Assembly (NCBI GenBank): GCA_950106755.1
Contig: OX467086.1
Coordinates: 14,960,001-15,024,000, forward strand
Reading direction: 5' to 3'
Source: Climacium dendroides
Taxonomy: Eukaryota; Streptophyta; Bryopsida; Hypnales; Climaciaceae
DNA: 64,000 nucleotides
Shown here piece after piece: positions 34,420 through 46,235 of the stretch. Made by a program: the position numbers and the translations under genes. A model generated the notes under the pieces. That model was not told the DNA's origin and ran no database searches. It saw only the letters and a list, made by a program, of their open reading frames with translations. How positions within the stretch are numbered: the first letter of the stretch is position 1; every line of letters begins with the position of its first letter.

Positions 34420-35125
34420 ATGGCGGATAAGAAGTCACCGCGGGAGAATAACTCCCGAGTACAACCACTTTTGTTTGATGCTCTTGAAGCAGATGGTAGC
34501 AATTACATGGAGTGGAGTATAGATGTGAAAGCGTACTTTTATTCGGAGGAGTTGGACGATGCGATCGATGATGAACCAAAGGAGGATTTTCCAATGTCAT
34601 CCAAGTGGAAAGCTTTGCTTGTTCTTCCCCGCCACCTTCACACCTTTCTTCGACAGCAATACATCCAAGTTGACAACCCGGCGGAGCTATGGCGTCAACT
34701 TCACACTCGATTTTATCATGAGTGCACTATCTTTCTTCCCCAAGCTTGAAATGATTGGATTGCTCTTCGTGTCCTTGATTTCCCTGATTTCCTTTCCTTC
34801 AATGTTGAATTGCATCGTATTACTGCTCAACTTCGTCCTTGTGGAGATAGGATTATAGATAGGGAGCTCATAGATAAAACCCTCCTGCTTCTGCCCTCCT
34901 AGCTCAACAGTATAGGAATATGAAGTTTACGACACATTCCGAACTAATGTCTTATCTCTTGCTTGCTGAAAAACAACACCAGCTTCTACTTAAAAACGTA
35001 GAAGCAAAATCCGCTCGAGAGGCTTACACTTCTGAAATTTCGAGACAGTAGTCACGAGGAACAAGGAAACAACAACAACGGTTGCCAAATCGGCAACACC
35101 CTAGAGATAAGTCAAACTCTTATAA
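34420..35125 (+). pseudogene. Copia gag (plus copy), broken
   Basis: ATG at 34420 (MADKKSPRENNSR), then the UBN2-type gag domain (LEADGSNYMEWSIDVKAYF and ELWRQLHTRFYHE). A TGA at 34747-34749, a frameshift near 34885 and a TAG at about 35050 break it. The reading resembles gag until SNSYK at about 35120, just before where a zinc knuckle should come. There the sequence flips into a short minus-strand gag piece. Confidence 0.8.
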
Positions 35126-35285
35126 ATGAGCCTCCTTCTTTTCATTTCTAAATTTCTCTAACTCTTTGTACATACTAACGTAGTACTCAGGAGTGCGGCA
35201 TAGCTATCGTAGCTAAAGCTATCGTTATCCGCCATAGCTATTGTAGCTAAAGCCATAGCTATTGTAGCTATCGTATCTACAAAAT
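35126..35285 (-). repeat. Rearranged inverted gag pieces
   Basis: 35126-35205 is a second copy, in minus orientation, of the gag segment at 33040-33115 (KELEKFRNEK). 35205-35285 holds several minus-strand repeats of the gag start region (TTTAGCTACAATAGCTATGG type). These are scrambled copies of the element's own 5' end. Confidence 0.7.
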
Positions 35286-35359
35286 AGGATTTTGAAACCC
35301 TAGCCACCATTAAATTAAGGTTTTGAAACCCTAGCCACCACTTTTTATAGCCACTCTTC

Positions 35360-35790
35360 TTTTTGCCCTTGCTTCTTTCTTTTTTGTTCCTTCTTTTTTT
35401 TTTGTTGCCTCTTAGGTTTTTCTTTTTCTTGCTTCTTCTTACTTCTTGTTTCTTAGGTTTTGCTTCTTCTTGCCTTTTAACTTTTATTTCTTTTTCCTTC
35501 TTTAGTTTTACTTCTTCTTGCTTCTTAAGTTTTGCTTGTTAGGTTTTGTTTCTTCTTCCTTCTTAAGTTTTACTTTTTTCCTTCTTAGATTTCGCTTCTT
35601 CTTCCTTCTTAAGTTTTGCTCCTTCTTCCTTCTTAAATTTTGCTTCTTCTTGCCTCCTAACTTTTGCTTTTTTTTCCATCTTAGGTTTTGTTTCTTCTTC
35701 TATCGTAGATTTTGTTTCTTCTTGCCTTTTAACTTTTGTTTTTTCTTCTTTCTTAGGTTTTGCTTCTTCTTACCTCCTAGTCATATTTTG
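35360..35790. repeat. T-rich degenerate tandem repeat
   Basis: Repeated TTTTGCTTCTTCTTCCTTCTTAA-like units, strongly pyrimidine-biased on the plus strand, inside the CACTA-like element. Confidence 0.75.
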
Positions 35791-36329
35791 CAGTCATAAT
35801 GTCACTTTGTTTTTTTTTGTTTTTTTTTGCTACTTTTTGCTTCTTAGCCCCTCTATCATCATTGTTATTTTTTTTGGTTATTTATAATTTTTGAATATAT
35901 AATAATTATAATTTTTTTTTATCTTAAACATGTCTACATATTTTGTAGTGCTTTAAATCTTTGAAGTTTGAATTATATTGTTCATTTATTGAATACTAAC
36001 CTTCTTGTTTATATATGTAAGCATTGGAGGTTGAAATGAAGTTATTGAAGGCTACTTGCAATACAAAAGAAGTAATATCTTTATATTTTTGTTGGAATAT
36101 AGGTTCTACAAGTATGTGGAAATATACATATATAAAGAGCCATTGTGATATATTTTGTGTTAGCAACTAATAAATGTTATTGAAAAAAATCACATTTTTT
36201 CTTGTATTTGACTTTCTAATGTGATTAATTTTTGCCCATTTAAGAAATTATATGTATTCATTTTTAATTAAATGAATTCTCTTACTTAACTACTAAATTA
36301 TGTTGATGTATGACTACACATAGACGTTT

Positions 36330-36880
36330 TACAAATCATCAAAAAATATGACTGAAAAGAATTGTTTTATACATCATTCAAAAATATGATTAAAAATAGT
36401 CATATTTCACATTACTAAAAAATATGACTCACTGTAGTCATATTCCTCATCAACTAAACATATAACTCATCGTAGTCATATTCCATATCATTCAAAAAAT
36501 ATGATTTACCAAAGTCACATTCTACATGAACAAAAAATATGACTCACCATAGTCATATTTTGTGTCATCAAAAAATATGACTCACCGCAATTATATTCTA
36601 CATCACTACAAAATATGACTCAGAAAAGTCATATTTCATGTCACTACAAAATATGACTCACCATAGTTATATTCCACATCATTGCAAAATATGACTTACC
36701 GCAGTCATATTCCATGTCATCAAAAAATATAACTCCTTGCAATCATATTCCATATCACTGCAAAATATGATTCACCTTAATCATATTCCACATCACTGCA
36801 AAATATGACTTACTACAGTCATATTCCATGTCATCAAAAAATATAACTCACTTTAGTCATATTCCACATAGGATTTTTTT
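36330..36880. repeat. Tandem array of palindromic TATGACT units
   Basis: About 15 diverged units of roughly 36 bases, each of the form AAAATATGACTCACCATAGTCATATTCCACATC. Each unit is itself a near palindrome (TATGACT...AGTCATA). The array is sub-terminal in the CACTA-like element. Confidence 0.85.
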
Positions 36881-37158
36881 GTTTGCCTGGGCAACTCAAG
36901 AAAAAGTCAAGGGCCCCCTATGATAGTTAAAGTATACGCCATATTGGTATACTATGGCTAAATATGGGTATTTATATCCTTCAATCCATATGACTACCAA
37001 TGTGACTGATGTCTGAAACAATTGCTTTGAAACAACTAGAGTCAGTCATATTCCAAGTCATCTACATTGATTTCTGTGTGAGTCATATTTTTTGATTTTA
37101 TGACTTATTGCAATCATATTTTGCAGTCATAAAGTACTATTTTTTTGTTGTAGTATTG

Positions 37159-37987
37159 CCATTCCCCATAGCTTCTTAACGTACTTTCATCCTCCATTGA
37201 ATAAACTACAGTACTCCCCTTCAAATCATTCCCAAGCCTTAAATTAAAAAATTCCACCCTCCCTAAAATCCACATTAGTAGACCAGACTTGAAAAAAACA
37301 TCCAATCAATCTCACCAAGCTTTCAATCATAAGTTATCCCTAGGCCATGCACTTAAACTCGCCACCAAAACCCCAATGAACTAACACATTAATTTCAATC
37401 AACATCATAATCAAAATTAATCTAGGAATCCAGGTTCCTTTGGATAGGTTGGGTATAATGAAGGTACCTATAACCAATCAAATAAGGAATTTTTGGACAT
37501 GATAAGAGTAGTGCAAGTAAATATTTTTGGAGGTGCAACAATAGAAATGACAATGATTGCAAAAACTTTGATAATTTAATGGCACAAATTGAGATTACTA
37601 TGAATTTTGCAAGACAAAAGTTGGTTTAGACCCATGTTCAATGTTTAGAGCCATCCAATTCTAATCATTCAAGAACTACTTTCCCGCTCATTACTTCCTA
37701 CTATCTTGTTCACTACTTGGGACATGTATCATGACTTTACTAGTCCCAACTTTGAAAAAGAGAAAAAAACACATTCCAAACTTGAGTTGAAAATTTGTTC
37801 CAACCTTGGTCAGAAATAGCTACACCCTACATGTTGGATATAGGTCTCCGTTTGGGAATGGGTAGTCCTAACTTAATCTTATTTCAATGGATCTAGAAAA
37901 TAAAATATATTATCAAATAGCATTCCCTAATATTGAAAACATAATAATGTAATCATTCTAAGAGGTTATGACAAAATAGCCATTTTT
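37159..37987. other. Spacer, no gene recognised
   Basis: AT-rich sequence with no recognised coding region. Confidence 0.5.
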
Positions 37988-37991
37988 TTAA

Positions 37992-38637
37992 CACCTAAAT
38001 GCCTAAGGCCTTTTTGACCTTCTTGAAATTTTCTCTAAATTGAGCAAAAATCCAACATTTTGATAAGTTGTATTAAAAAAATTGAATTGTAACTATACAA
38101 ATTCAAACTAGACATGTTAGAAATCACATGGAAAAAGAAAATACAACAATATCACTTATGGATTGAAAGATTATAATGTTTAATCATAAAGATGTGAATT
38201 AAAATTATGAAAGTGATTTGAAGTCTTTTAATCCTCTTTTCACGTGTCAAATCCAAAAAAATTGGTCACCGACAAAAAAATATGTGGTTAAAGAACAAAA
38301 CATTCATAACTACAATCAATTTATGGTTTTTCAAAATCTATTCTAAATTTTTTTAATTGAATTTCTATTGTGATTTTTTCTCCAAGATCTAATGTATTTG
38401 AGGTTCATTTCCAAGAGCCCTCAACACTAGAAAATGAGAATTGATTTGCAATGGACACTTTTGCACAAAATTTTCAATAGAAAAGTTATAATCATTCATT
38501 TTCAAATTAGATTTTCAACGCTAAAAGTAGATTTCACAAAGAATTAAATTTTTTACTAAAAATAATAATTTGATAAAGTTTTATTTAACTTCAAAATATT
38601 GTTGGCATTAGAATTTGGTGCTTTGGGCATTTAGGTA
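37992..38637 (-). mobile_element. TTAA-flanked inverted-repeat element, copy 2
   Basis: Opposite-orientation relative of 17743-18377. Left flank TTAA (37988-37991), ends CACCTAAATGCC and, inward from the other side, TACCTAAATGCCC. The right flank reads TTAG, one base off TTAA. The two copies align along their whole length with many substitutions and small gaps. Confidence 0.65.
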
Positions 38638-38641
38638 TTAG

Positions 38642-39835
38642 GGTACAGTAACTTTTAACTACACCTAAAATAATACAAATAAGTAGTTTATCATGGTTCA
38701 CATTACTATATTGAAAAACTATGTATGGAATCTTGTTGGTAATGTAGTCAAAAAAGGATTCTAGATCCTCTTAGAATGCATTTATTGAACACCATATGAA
38801 TAAACTACAAATTTTCAAAGTGCTAAAAATAAGTGTTTCCAAAACTAATTGTAGACTCTCATGAATAGGAGTGTATTTTAGGCAAGAATCTAGAGTGGTT
38901 GATTTTAGAAAGTGGTTAAAGTTAGGTGTAGTTATCTTTTTGCTAAATTTCTAAATATTGTTTGGTGGAACTACAAGCACACAAGGGGCATTTCATACAA
39001 TGTCCCAGATTCAAACTTTCTAAGCCCCAATTCAAGGCTAAATCTCAACCTTTTTGAGTTGTAAAAGGTGAATAAAAATGTGGAACTTGGGAGTCATAGC
39101 CCCCAACTCTAAGTTCCAATTTTAAGTCCCAACTTATCTCTTGTATATTATTAAATAGTAATTAAATATCCCCCCCCAAATGGGTTAAAAAACAAAATCC
39201 CATTTTAGAAGCACAATTAGAATCAAATTTGCATTGAACAAATTTGGAGAAAAATTTAGTTTACTACGATGCTTTATATGGCACTTTATTCAAAAAATTT
39301 GTTTGTACTTGAAAGGCAAGTTGGATTTCTATTTTGGCTAAACCCAATAAGCCTCTAAGCCCTGCTTCCTTGATACCAATACTCTCTAAAAGTATTGCCA
39401 TGTAGGCATTTTAGAGTGGTGTAAGACTTGGGATGTAGTGTGAAGTCTCAAGTTCCAATTTTCACCTCTTCATCAATCACTTTTCAAGACTTTAGTGGGA
39501 CTTAAGACTTAGGATGTAGAATGAAATGCCCTTTCGAAATTGAAGGAAAAAATGTGATTATTTAACCAGCTTGTATAGCCATATTGTCAAGAATTTCTTG
39601 AAATTCTTTTGTGTTTACTTAAATATCAAAAATTGTTTGCAAGGTTTCTCACAATTGATAGCCTTAGCTGAAATTTTGGAGGGGGCCCAATGAAAAGAAA
39701 AAAAAATTAAAAATTAAAAATGTCCTTTGTTTAAAAAAAATTAAAAAAAGGAAAAGGAAGAAAGGAAAAGGAAGGACAATAGTTTTCCGTTTCACAAAGG
39801 TCCAGTGTATATTAGTGTGATTTTTTGGTTCTGTT
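38642..39835. other. Spacer, no gene recognised
   Basis: AT-rich; a C run occurs near 39172. No coding region recognised. Confidence 0.5.
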
Positions 39836-40199
39836 TTGAGCAGTAGAATCAAATGTTCACTTGTTTCCACAAAAGAAAGCAAAATAAAAGCAAGCCTAGC
39901 GGCCTCCCAAGAACAATCCCATGAGTCCGCGCAGCTCTTTCCTCTCCAGAGGAGATTCAGATTCTCCCTACGAGATGTCCTCTTTCCCTTGAAGGTCCTC
40001 TTCTCCGACGCGTTTCGCTCTTTTTGCGAAGCGGCTGTCGAGGCTTAGCGGCTCATCACTTGTATAACCATTTTGCCGGATTGGTGTCTCGGTAGCTAGT
40101 TGTCGCAGTACTAACTTATAAGCAGTGAGAATCATTCGTTGGAGATTAGAGGAGAAAGTTTTGGGAGGGTCGGGCTTGAGCTGAAATTGGGGTTTGGGG

Positions 40200-40240
40200 T
40201 TTGGGGTTGGCGAGGGCGAGGGCGAGGGCGAGGGCGTTGT
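40200..40240 (+). repeat. GAGGGC tandem repeat in the TFIIS 5' region
   Basis: GGCGAGGGCGAGGGCGAGGG in a GC-rich stretch about 120 bases before the TFIIS start codon; probably promoter or 5' UTR. Confidence 0.6.
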
Positions 40241-40355
40241 TAGATGCCGTTGTCATGGTGGAGCGGAATTAGGTTCTTGGAGAAAGGGCGACGGTGGGGT
40301 TGTGTAGGCAGAGGAGGAACGAATTTTATTTAGGGTTGGGACTTGGGAGGGTGTG

Positions 40356-42539
40356 ATGGCGGAGGCGGAGTTGGTGGCGTTGTTTGAGAAGGCGAGCAAA
40401 GCGGCAGACCGGGCTGTGAATGAAGACGGCGTGGTGTTGGCTGCCGAGGAGGCGCGATGCAAGGACGCGTTGAAGGCCATGGGCGCCGTGGAAGTTTCGA
40501 CCGCGCTTTTGTTGTCCACGCAGGTATGTGCGTGGGGTTAGTGCATTAATTTTTGTTGTTTGTTGTTTAGAGTGCTAGCGTTTGGTCGAAAGGGTTTAGA
40601 TTCAGGTGGCAAGCAAGCGCTCCTGTGCAGTAGTCTTTCTTTATCCCTTGTCACACCGACTGGAACCTCAAGGTTCTGCGAGGGGAAATTTTTGAAAATG
40701 TACCCGAGGTGTACATTTTTGGGGGTTGGGGTTGGGGATCACCAGAGCAGCTTGCGCCCCTGTGTATGTTGTGTGGAGTTTTGTACCGAGGGTGTAGATT
40801 TCGTGGGGGGGTGTCTCCCGAGAAGCACACGTTGGTACTGCAGCAACTCTTCATTGGCCTTTAAGTCTTGACAGAATTGCGCGTGAGCGACCTAGTTTTT
40901 TATAGTTGACTGATTTTGGGCTGTCGCAAAAGTATGATCGGTAATCGCACATTGTGATTCTTGAGGTGGTCCCCGATGGTGCATATTTGTCATATTAGAA
41001 TGCAATACAGGGGAGTCTCCCTTGAGGTTACCCCTTGAGAATGTCTTCCAATGGTTGGTGCTTGCAGGTTGGTAAGCGGTTACGCAAGCTGACAAAACAT
41101 CAGTCGTCGTTAATATCCTCTTCAGCACAACAGCTGTTGGAGGAGTGGAAGAAAGTGGTCGCAGCTGAGGCCGCGACCAAGAGTGGGACTCCAAACGGAA
41201 CTCCCAAGGATGTGTCTCCGAAGCCTGAAACTCCATCTCGGACTCCGGTCGTCAAGACCGAAGTGAAAGAGGTGAAGGTTTACACGTCGAAGAACTCAAG
41301 GGTGGAAACAAAGAACGTGGTTTCGTCTTCGAAGGTCGAATCGAAGCCGTCTCCGAAGGTGGAAACAAAGCATGTTGTTTCGTCTTTGAAGGTCGAGTCG
41401 AAGCATGTCTCTTCGTCTCCGAAGGCGGAATCGAAGCCATTTCCGAAGGCGGAACCGAAGAGTGCCCGACCTGTGGCGCAGCTCGCTGGGAAGTCTCCCG
41501 GCACTCCCGGTACTCCCGGTACTCCCGGTACTCCGTCGTCAAGCTCGGCAAACAGCTCGGCGAATGGATTTGATCCCAAGATTGGGAAACTTCCCAAGGC
41601 TGACGGGGATATCACGAGAGACAGGTTCAGGGAGTTCCTTCTGGAAGCTTTTAAAAAGTGTTGCAAGGAGGTTACAGATGAGCACCTGGAGAAGGCGAAG
41701 AAAGTCGACTTCGTGAAAGTGGCGGTAGCTGTGGAGTGTGCTCTCTTTGCCAAGCTTGGGTTATCAAAAGATGGTGAAAAAGCAAAATATAGGTATGGAA
41801 CAGAGCTTGCGGTTGATACTTCTGATTCCGGCTGTCTAGTAACTTTGTCTGTGCATGCAAGTATCTGTTGTGACTTGCGGAGAGGGGTTCCTAATCCAGT
41901 CGCAAAGATGACTTTGGTGTGATGTGTAAATGCTGAGCCTGCATACGTTTGGCTTGGACATCACAGTAGCGATTCCTGCCTCGGTCCCTCCCCTAGAAAG
42001 ACAAAGTTCTAAATGAGGGAACATTAATTCAACGTTAACTTAACTTAATTTTAAGTTAATTTAATATTAATCTAATGTCCTAGCCGCGAACATGAACTTA
42101 CCATCAATTCCTTTATCAATCTGATGGGGGACCTTTTGAGATGATATATTCGTTATCTTGTTTTATGTGCAAATTTCGCTCTATTAATATCTGCTTTCCT
42201 TTCTGTGACAGGTCCATTATGTTCAATCTCAAGGATGATAAGAACCCAGATTTTAGGCGACGTGTTTTGCTCGGAGAGATCAAGCCTGAAGGAATTGTCA
42301 GCATGACTGCTGATGACATGGCGAGTGATGCAAGGAAAGCGGAGAACAAAGTTATTAGACAAAAAGCGCTGACTGAATGTGAGCGAGGGTTGCAGAACAC
42401 GGCATCGACAGATCAGTTCAAGTGTGGTAAATGTGGGCAAAGGAAAACCACTTACTATCAACTGCAAACTCGGAGTGCCGATGAGCCCATGACTACATTC
42501 ATAACGTGTGTTAATTGTAATGCTCGCTGGAAATTCTGA
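40356..42539 (+). CDS. TFIIS: Transcription elongation factor TFIIS
   Basis: Three exons, 40356-40523, 41068-41792 and 42212-42539, joined at CAG/GTATGT..TTGCAG and AG/GTATGG..GACAG, give 406 codons plus stop with all phases matching. Residues 1-100: the TFIIS N-terminal (LW) domain (AMGAVEVSTALLL, GKRLRKLTKH, LLEEWKKVV). Residues about 100-215: a Ser/Lys/Pro/Thr-rich linker with SSPKVE-type repeats and four PGT units. Residues about 220-295: the central Pol II-binding domain (TRDRFREFLLEAF, VAVAVECALFAKLG). The end: the zinc ribbon with CGKC..CVNC and the catalytic RSADEPMTTF loop that reaches the polymerase active site. The protein rescues backtracked RNA polymerase II by stimulating transcript cleavage. 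The start at 40356 is the first ATG that fits the domain; an upstream GTG is ignored. It appears intact and is probably the only clearly functional host gene here. Confidence 0.93.
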
Positions 42540-42550
42540 TGATACTCATG

Positions 42551-42572
42551 CCCCCCCCCCCCCCCCCCCCCC
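42551..42572 (+). repeat. Poly-C run (22 bases)
   Basis: Twenty-two C residues 11 bases after the TFIIS stop codon, followed by a T run. Length may be uncertain because of sequencing or assembly. Confidence 0.9.
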
Positions 42573-43660
42573 GTTTTTTTTCCCTTCATCAGTATTTTCC
42601 GAGTAATTAGATTCAGTTGCTTTTTAAATTGTTGTAGAAGGAAACACTTGTGACCAAGTAGTCGGCAGGGAGAGCAATTTATGCAGCTGGGTGAATATTA
42701 GGAGAAAATATTTGTCAGCAAAGATGGTGTATGGTGAATCAGTCTCACCGTCACATGAGCTACTGTCTTTATGGTGGATATTTTTAGATCGACGAAGTTT
42801 AGCTTTCTTGTTGTAGACAATTTGACGCCCGACTCTTGCCGTGTAAAACTGAAATCAAAGAGAGCACGACGACAATTTTCTTCAAATGGTACTAGTTTTT
42901 CTCCTGTGTCCACTATTGAATTGTTGGAACTATAGTGCATTTATATGTTCTCACACGCTATCTCGTCCCTGTTTGAAGTTATAACCACAGTTCTATAAAC
43001 GGTAGTTGTGAATATCTTGCTTGCTGATCTGAGCTCATATTCTCACGATACTTGTGTTTCAAACACTACAGTAGAGTACACCGCTGTAGTTATTAGGTCT
43101 GGTCCATCGATTATGTGATTTCTTGGAGGGCAATTAAACTCCTCAAGTTCCTCAGGTCAATATTAGAAAATACTCCTGAAATGATTAAAAACAGGTCTGT
43201 AAATAAAAAATTTACCCACTTATTTAGTATTTGTAACTGTAAGTTCTTATTCTTCACTAGTACAAGGGGCTTGCCTAGGTCTAAATGTAATGTATGTGAT
43301 GTATGTATGAGATCTTGTATGTTAAAGCAATGTTTTTTTCAAGGTTGCCCCAACTTTTGACAATGTAGCATTGTCAAGCTTTTCAAATTCTGCTTTGCAA
43401 ACAATCCAAAGACTTCAAATTTGAGTAGAGTTAGAAAAAGTATGCAACTTTTTGAAGGAAAATAATACTCTTGCTCCACCTCCTTGAATGGATGATACTT
43501 TAGATGCCCTAAACACTCAAAAAACATTTTAGAATTTAAAAGAGCTTAAGGACAGAATTTCACTTTTCAAAAAAATGTATCACTTGAGGACATTGATGAC
43601 ATGTATAAAATAGAGTAATTTGTCCCAAAGCTTAACCCTAAAGGTCTAGGGTTATGATAT
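42573..43660. other. TFIIS 3' flank, no gene recognised
   Basis: Probably holds the 3' UTR of TFIIS; otherwise AT-rich DNA with chance frames. Confidence 0.45.
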
Positions 43661-43664
43661 CTAT

Positions 43665-44705
43665 CTATATTTATTCTCTAATAAATCCAACCATATGATC
43701 TTTTAGTTAACGTATTCAAGTACATCCTCCCAAAATTTTAGATTTAAAATCCCACCTATTGCAAGATCAATATGCCTATATTTCAAATAGTAGTTTTTAA
43801 ACCATGACTTCCTAAAGGTGAAGTTTTGTCTTTCAACACTTTTAGAAAAAAAAAACCCATACATACTATAAGTAAATTGTGCAATGTAGTCCTTGTAGTC
43901 AAAATAAGTTGGAAATACATTTAACCCAAAAAACTTTTATATTTTCCTGTAACTCCTATTTGTGTAAGGAGCCCACTTTGGATTTTTTGAGAACTTGGGC
44001 AACCTCTATTAACTTGCTAATTTGAAATTTTTGCATACATTTCTTAGAACGGATGCTAATCATCCTTATCTACATGTGAAGCTTTATTTTAAATCATTCC
44101 AATAAATATTACAAAAGTTATGATTTAAAAAAAAAAATCAATTTCAAAGTGGTTAGCTAAAAATATATTCTACAAATATATTGATTAATTTTGTTTAATT
44201 ATGTAGTAAGATTGATACTTGCTTAAAAAGATTTGAACCGTATAATTCCAAATGATGAGGTGATAGTTACGAGGGTTTTATTTTGTAGGCAATGAAGGTA
44301 GAAAAATGTTTAGGGTCCTTTTTTGAACTCAAATTTTTAAATTAAAAAAATAAAAATAAAAATAAAGTATACCTAGGATTTTCTTTTATTTGATTCTACC
44401 TTCTACTTTATAATTTTTTTAACAATGAATTCTAAAGTTTTTTGGGTTATATATAACCTCAACCTATTTTTCCAAAGATTGATTAAATTTCACAAATTAT
44501 GGGACATATGTGTTTTTTTTCTCCATAATTATTGAATGATGAAACTTCATCTTTGGAAACAACTATAAAGAAATACTTCTAGAAGTTTAGGCACGTCAAA
44601 TTTACAATTGGTGGCAATTTTCACTCTAAAATTTTGGGAGGATGTACTTGAACAAATTAACTAAAGAATCCTACAATTGGATTTGTTAAAGAATAAATGT
44701 AGATG
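43665..44705. mobile_element. Inverted-repeat (foldback) element of about 1 kb
   Basis: The left arm, about 43665-43757, contains CAAGTACATCCTCCCAAAAT. The right arm, about 44611-44705, contains its reverse complement ATTTTGGGAGGATGTACTTG. The arms also pair over TTAGTTAA and AATAAATCCAA words. No coding region; the outer ends and target duplication were not resolved. Confidence 0.55.
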
Positions 44706-45354
44706 AGGATTTTAGCCTTGCTTTGGATACAAATATTTTGATGCAATTTTGGGCTTCAAAACACTTCTTTTAGCCCCTAAAGGTCCATTATCCACTCAAC
44801 CACTTGGGGGATAGTTTAGAGTTTGGGTAGGTTCCTATGAGCTTAATTTTTACTTGATTTTTTAAAACTTTTTGAGAACGTGTATTTTTGTAAGGGCTTT
44901 GTGATTATATAATTTTGTTTCAATCCAATGCCAAGTGAAAAAGTTAGGGGGGAGGTAGGCAAATTTCAACTTGACAGGCAACCTAGACTACTAATATTTG
45001 GTTGACTAAGGTCAAAGGCTGATGTACAGATTATGTTGGTTAGAATGATGAAAGTTGGAGTGGGCAACGGGTGAAGACTCAAACCATTGCCCAACCTTCC
45101 AACATGTCAAACCCCCTGAACTTTCATGCAGCAATCTCATGGCAAAAAATTTAAGAATCCAATAATTAAATCTACAAATAAACAAGAAACACCAATGTTG
45201 TTGGACATATGTGCCTTCCAAGAGGAACTTGTTGGCATGGTAGAGGATTTGATTCATTAGAATTTGGTGAAGGGATGGAGTGGAGTGTTTGGTTTTATAA
45301 TGATTCCATTGTCCTATTGTCCATCATGAATTGTCAAAGGATATGGGATAATTT
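44706..45354. other. Spacer, no gene recognised
   Basis: AT-rich sequence with no recognised coding region. Confidence 0.45.
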
Positions 45355-46235
45355 GAAGATGAAAGCTTGACCATTCATAGTCAAAATGTAGGAATTGTAT
45401 TTGAATTAAAATTTCAGACCTCATTTAAGCATAGTAGATTAACTTTTCCAAAAAAATTTGAATTAAAAAAATTTGAAAAATCAAGCTAAATTTCATCTCC
45501 AAATTTCTTTTTGAGATTTAGATCCTTCAATCAAAAGTTATAAGGTAAAGCAGCCCATTGCGGTCAGATGACCCATAGGGGACAGATGATGACCCCATTG
45601 TGGTTTTTTTCACCACAATCAATGCCTTGCATGGTAGTTATGGAGTAATTAGTGACCTCAATAGGTACTTCCCAACTTTTCAGTGTAAAATTCTTTGTAA
45701 AAATTGATTTTTTAAGTCTTCCATGTTTGAAAATGTTGTGACTGCATTAGATAGGAAGACGACCATATTGGATTCAGATTTTGTTAGTCATGAGGTAGCC
45801 TACAGACCCATATGGAATGCTCACTTCAAAAATTCAAAACTAATTCATACTTGGTCCAAAAAATATAATTTCAAATGTCCTCAGTGTCTTTCATGCTTAT
45901 CTTCATGTGGGAAAAAAAATTTAAAATTTCAGTAATGGGATCATGGCAAACTTCTAATTCTGACCACAATAGGTTGGTTTACCTTAGACAAAATTTAGAG
46001 AAGTTTGAAAATGTCCAAAAAAATTCCCTTCCAACCCTTCTCTAAAATTTTTTCATTATTTTTGATTGGAGATTCAAAATCTCAAATAGATTTTTGGAGA
46101 TGAAAGTTAATTTGATTTCACATCTTTTTTTACTCTAAAGTTTTTTATGAAAGATTATTCTACTATGCCTAAATGAGGTTTGAAATTCTACTTCACAATT
46201 CCTACTTTTGACTTAACTATGAGTAGTTGAGTTCC
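45355..46235. mobile_element. Element with long inverted repeats of about 190 bp
   Basis: The left arm (about 45355-45545) reads GTAGGAATTGT..ACCTCATTTAAGCATAGTAGA. The right arm (about 46045-46235) is its diverged reverse complement (TCTACTATGCCTAAATGAGGT). The arms also share AAATTTCATCTCCAAA. The centre (45546-46044) has no recognised gene. Long inverted ends fit a non-autonomous Mutator-like or foldback element. Confidence 0.6.

Larger units (their letters stand above)
28931..37155. mobile_element. CACTA-like element carrying a nested Copia
   Basis: Left end CATTACAAGAAATTC at 28931; right end, read inward, TACTACAACAAAAAAA. Both are near the CACTACAA consensus of CACTA ends and are followed by the same TTTATGACTGCAAAA block. 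The 3-bp flank TTG (28928-28930 and 37156-37158) is duplicated. The sub-terminal regions are packed with TATGACT/AGTCATA words, as expected of CACTA transposase-binding repeats. No CACTA transposase was found; the interior is mostly the rearranged Copia (29252 to about 35285). Confidence 0.7.

Noticed and set aside
35518..35799. A Phe/Leu-rich plus-strand frame resembling a membrane protein
   Set aside because: Translation of the T-rich tandem repeat; periodic and of no known family.
36330..36880. CRISPR-like regular repeat array
   Set aside because: Units are contiguous, diverged and palindromic with no unique spacers, in plant DNA; this is a transposon sub-terminal array.
41252..41753. Minus-strand frames of 99 and 157 codons opposite TFIIS exon 2
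   Set aside because: Antisense shadows of the repeat-rich TFIIS linker.
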